NCBI GenBank assembly: GCA_031270875.1
Contig: JAISXC010000294.1
Coordinates: 1 to 6,073 of the forward strand
Source of the DNA: Desulfovibrio sp.
GTDB lineage: Bacteria > Desulfobacterota > Desulfovibrionia > Desulfovibrionales > Desulfovibrionaceae
DNA length: 6,073 nucleotides
Direction: 5' to 3'
This document shows positions 5,163 through 6,073 of the stretch, one piece after another. Within the stretch, counting starts at the first letter, position 1. Each line of letters opens with the position of its first letter. Below the pieces are notes generated by a model. It did no database searches, was not told the origin of the DNA, and saw nothing but the letters and a program-made list of their open reading frames with translations. The translations under genes and the position numbers were made by a program.

Positions 5163-5882
5163 TTATCCGCCAAGATAAGCGGCCTTGATCTCCGGCTTCC
5201 GCAAAAGATCTTCGGCCGGGCCTTCGGCGACAATCTCGCCGGTATCCAGCACATACCCCCTGTCGGCCACCTGCAGAGCCAGACGGGCGTTCTGCTCCAC
5301 CACAATTATCGTCAACCCGTCGGCGTTAAGCCTTTTCAGCGTACGGAACATATCATACATTATAAGCGGGGCCAGGCCCATGGAAGGCTCGTCCAGCAGC
5401 AGCACGGAACATTTGGTCATCAGGGCGCGCCCCACGGCGAGCATCTGCTGCTCTCCGCCGGAAAGCGTGTCGCTGCGCTGCCGCGCCCGTTCCGCAAGAC
5501 GGGGAAACATGTCGAAAATATAGTGGATTTCCTTGTCGATATTTTCATTTTTTCGCGTCCACGCGGCAAGCTGCAAATTTTCAACAACTGTGAGATTGCC
5601 GAAAATGTGGCGGCCTTCCGGCACAAGAGTCATTTTGAGGTCAGAGACGATGCGGTGCGCGTCCATTCCGAGAATGGAAACGCCGTTGAACTCCATATCG
5701 CCGGCCGTGACGGATGGAGACTCCGGCGGGGTCAGACGCATCAGGGCCTTGAGCGTGGTGGATTTGCCCGCGCCGTTCGCGCCGATAAGCGTAACGATTT
5801 CCCCTTTCTCCACATGAAAGGACACGCCGTGCAGGGCCTCAATCTTCCCGTAGGCCGCCTTCAGGTTGCTGACGCGCAGCAT
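5163..5882 (-). CDS. livF: Branched-chain amino-acid ABC transporter ATPase LivF
   Basis: LivF is one of the two cytoplasmic ATPases (with LivG) that power uptake of leucine, isoleucine and valine, or related substrates, through the LivH-LivM membrane channel. The 239-residue product has the normal LivF length. It shows Walker A at 34-42 (G-A-N-G-A-G-K-S-T), the LivF-typical V-P-E-G-R in the Q-loop region at 87-91, the signature L-S-G-G-E-Q-Q at 140-146, Walker B L-L-L-D-E-P at 161-166 followed by S-M-G-L-A-P, and V-E-Q-N at 195-198 where other ABC proteins carry the switch histidine, a substitution characteristic of LivF. The C-terminus A-Y-L-G-G is also typical. The ATG at 5882 overlaps the TGA of livG by one base (TGATG), and GGGG at 5890-5893 serves as ribosome-binding site. 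Specificity for amino acids, urea or short amides depends on the binding protein, which is not in the window. Confidence 0.95.
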   Translation of the reverse strand: MLRVSNLKAAYGKIEALHGVSFHVEKGEIVTLIGANGAGKSTTLKALMRLTPPESPSVTAGDMEFNGVSILGMDAHRIVSDLKMTLVPEGRHIFGNLTVVENLQLAAWTRKNENIDKEIHYIFDMFPRLAERARQRSDTLSGGEQQMLAVGRALMTKCSVLLLDEPSMGLAPLIMYDMFRTLKRLNADGLTIIVVEQNARLALQVADRGYVLDTGEIVAEGPAEDLLRKPEIKAAYLGG

Positions 5883-6073
5883 CAGAGCACCCCGTCGCCC
5901 AGATAGGCCCTGATGACCTGGGGGTCACGCCGGATTTCCTCCGGCGTCCCCTCGGCGATCGTGCAGCCGAAATCCATGACGGCCAGCCGCTGGCACAGGG
6001 CCATGACAACTTTCATCTGATGCTCTATCATCCAGATGGATATTTTGAACTCGTCATAAATCCAGCGGATGTG
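5882..6073 (-). CDS. livG: Branched-chain amino-acid ABC transporter ATPase LivG, C-terminus
   Basis: The last 63 codons plus the TGA at 5882-5884 are visible; the rest lies beyond the window. The sequence reads I-E-H-Q-M-K-V-V-M, then M-D-F-G-C-T-I-A-E-G-T-P-E-E-I, then V-I-R-A-Y-L-G-D, which is the typical LivG ending with the switch histidine and the C-terminal LivG extension. The residue after the switch histidine is Gln rather than the usual Asp (E-H-Q for E-H-D), and C-Q-R replaces the usual C-D-R. These are mild departures and do not suggest a broken gene. The stop overlaps the livF start, as is normal in liv operons. Confidence 0.93.
   Translation of the reverse strand, partial: HIRWIYDEFKISIWMIEHQMKVVMALCQRLAVMDFGCTIAEGTPEEIRRDPQVIRAYLGDGVL

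Noticed and set aside
5295..5305. LivF lacks the canonical ABC switch histidine (V-E-Q-N)
   Set aside because: This substitution is normal in LivF proteins, so it is not a defect.
1..6073. CRISPR arrays, tRNA or rRNA genes, riboswitches
   Set aside because: I saw no regularly spaced repeats, tRNA cloverleaf pattern or conserved rRNA sequence on either strand by reading.

Overview
The window looks like part of a chromosome from a GC-rich Gram-negative bacterium, most plausibly a Desulfovibrionaceae-type deltaproteobacterium. That placement is an inference from the GC-rich codon use, the liv transporter genes, the style of UvrC and the two small uncharacterised genes beside it. No marker gene here fixes the taxon. 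Most of the window is strongly GC-rich; roughly the first 600 bases are AT-rich.

Bases 1-703 are a damaged, foreign-looking left end. The first 58 bases, read on the minus strand, encode the N-terminus of an IS5-type transposase. Directly after the insertion-sequence end lies the C-terminal part of an FkbM-type methyltransferase gene, which has lost its start and its SAM-binding half. An intergenic stretch with a possible extended -10 promoter leads to the GC-rich DNA.

Bases 704-2528 (plus strand) hold two closely spaced genes for surface-glycan functions. The second is a clear Stealth-family sugar-phosphate transferase (capsule or exopolysaccharide type). The first has no family I can name at once, but read side by side with the second it appears to be a shortened, highly diverged Stealth-like relative that has lost the catalytic motifs. 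This possible enzyme/pseudoenzyme pair is the most interesting point in the window. The Stealth gene also carries a 23-residue internal tandem duplication.

Bases 2559-4951 (minus strand) form a tight cluster: a 76-residue protein of unknown function, a roughly 95-residue protein with a PC4-like look that overlaps it by 4 bases, and uvrC, the nucleotide-excision-repair nuclease subunit. uvrC converges on the Stealth gene with only 30 bases between the stop codons. The leader of this cluster contains several small palindromes around a possible -10 box.

Bases 5163-6073 (minus strand) are the end of a branched-chain amino-acid ABC transporter operon: the C-terminus of LivG, then LivF, with overlapping stop and start codons. 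Two strong stem-loops lie between livF and the next cluster and probably mark the end of the liv transcript.
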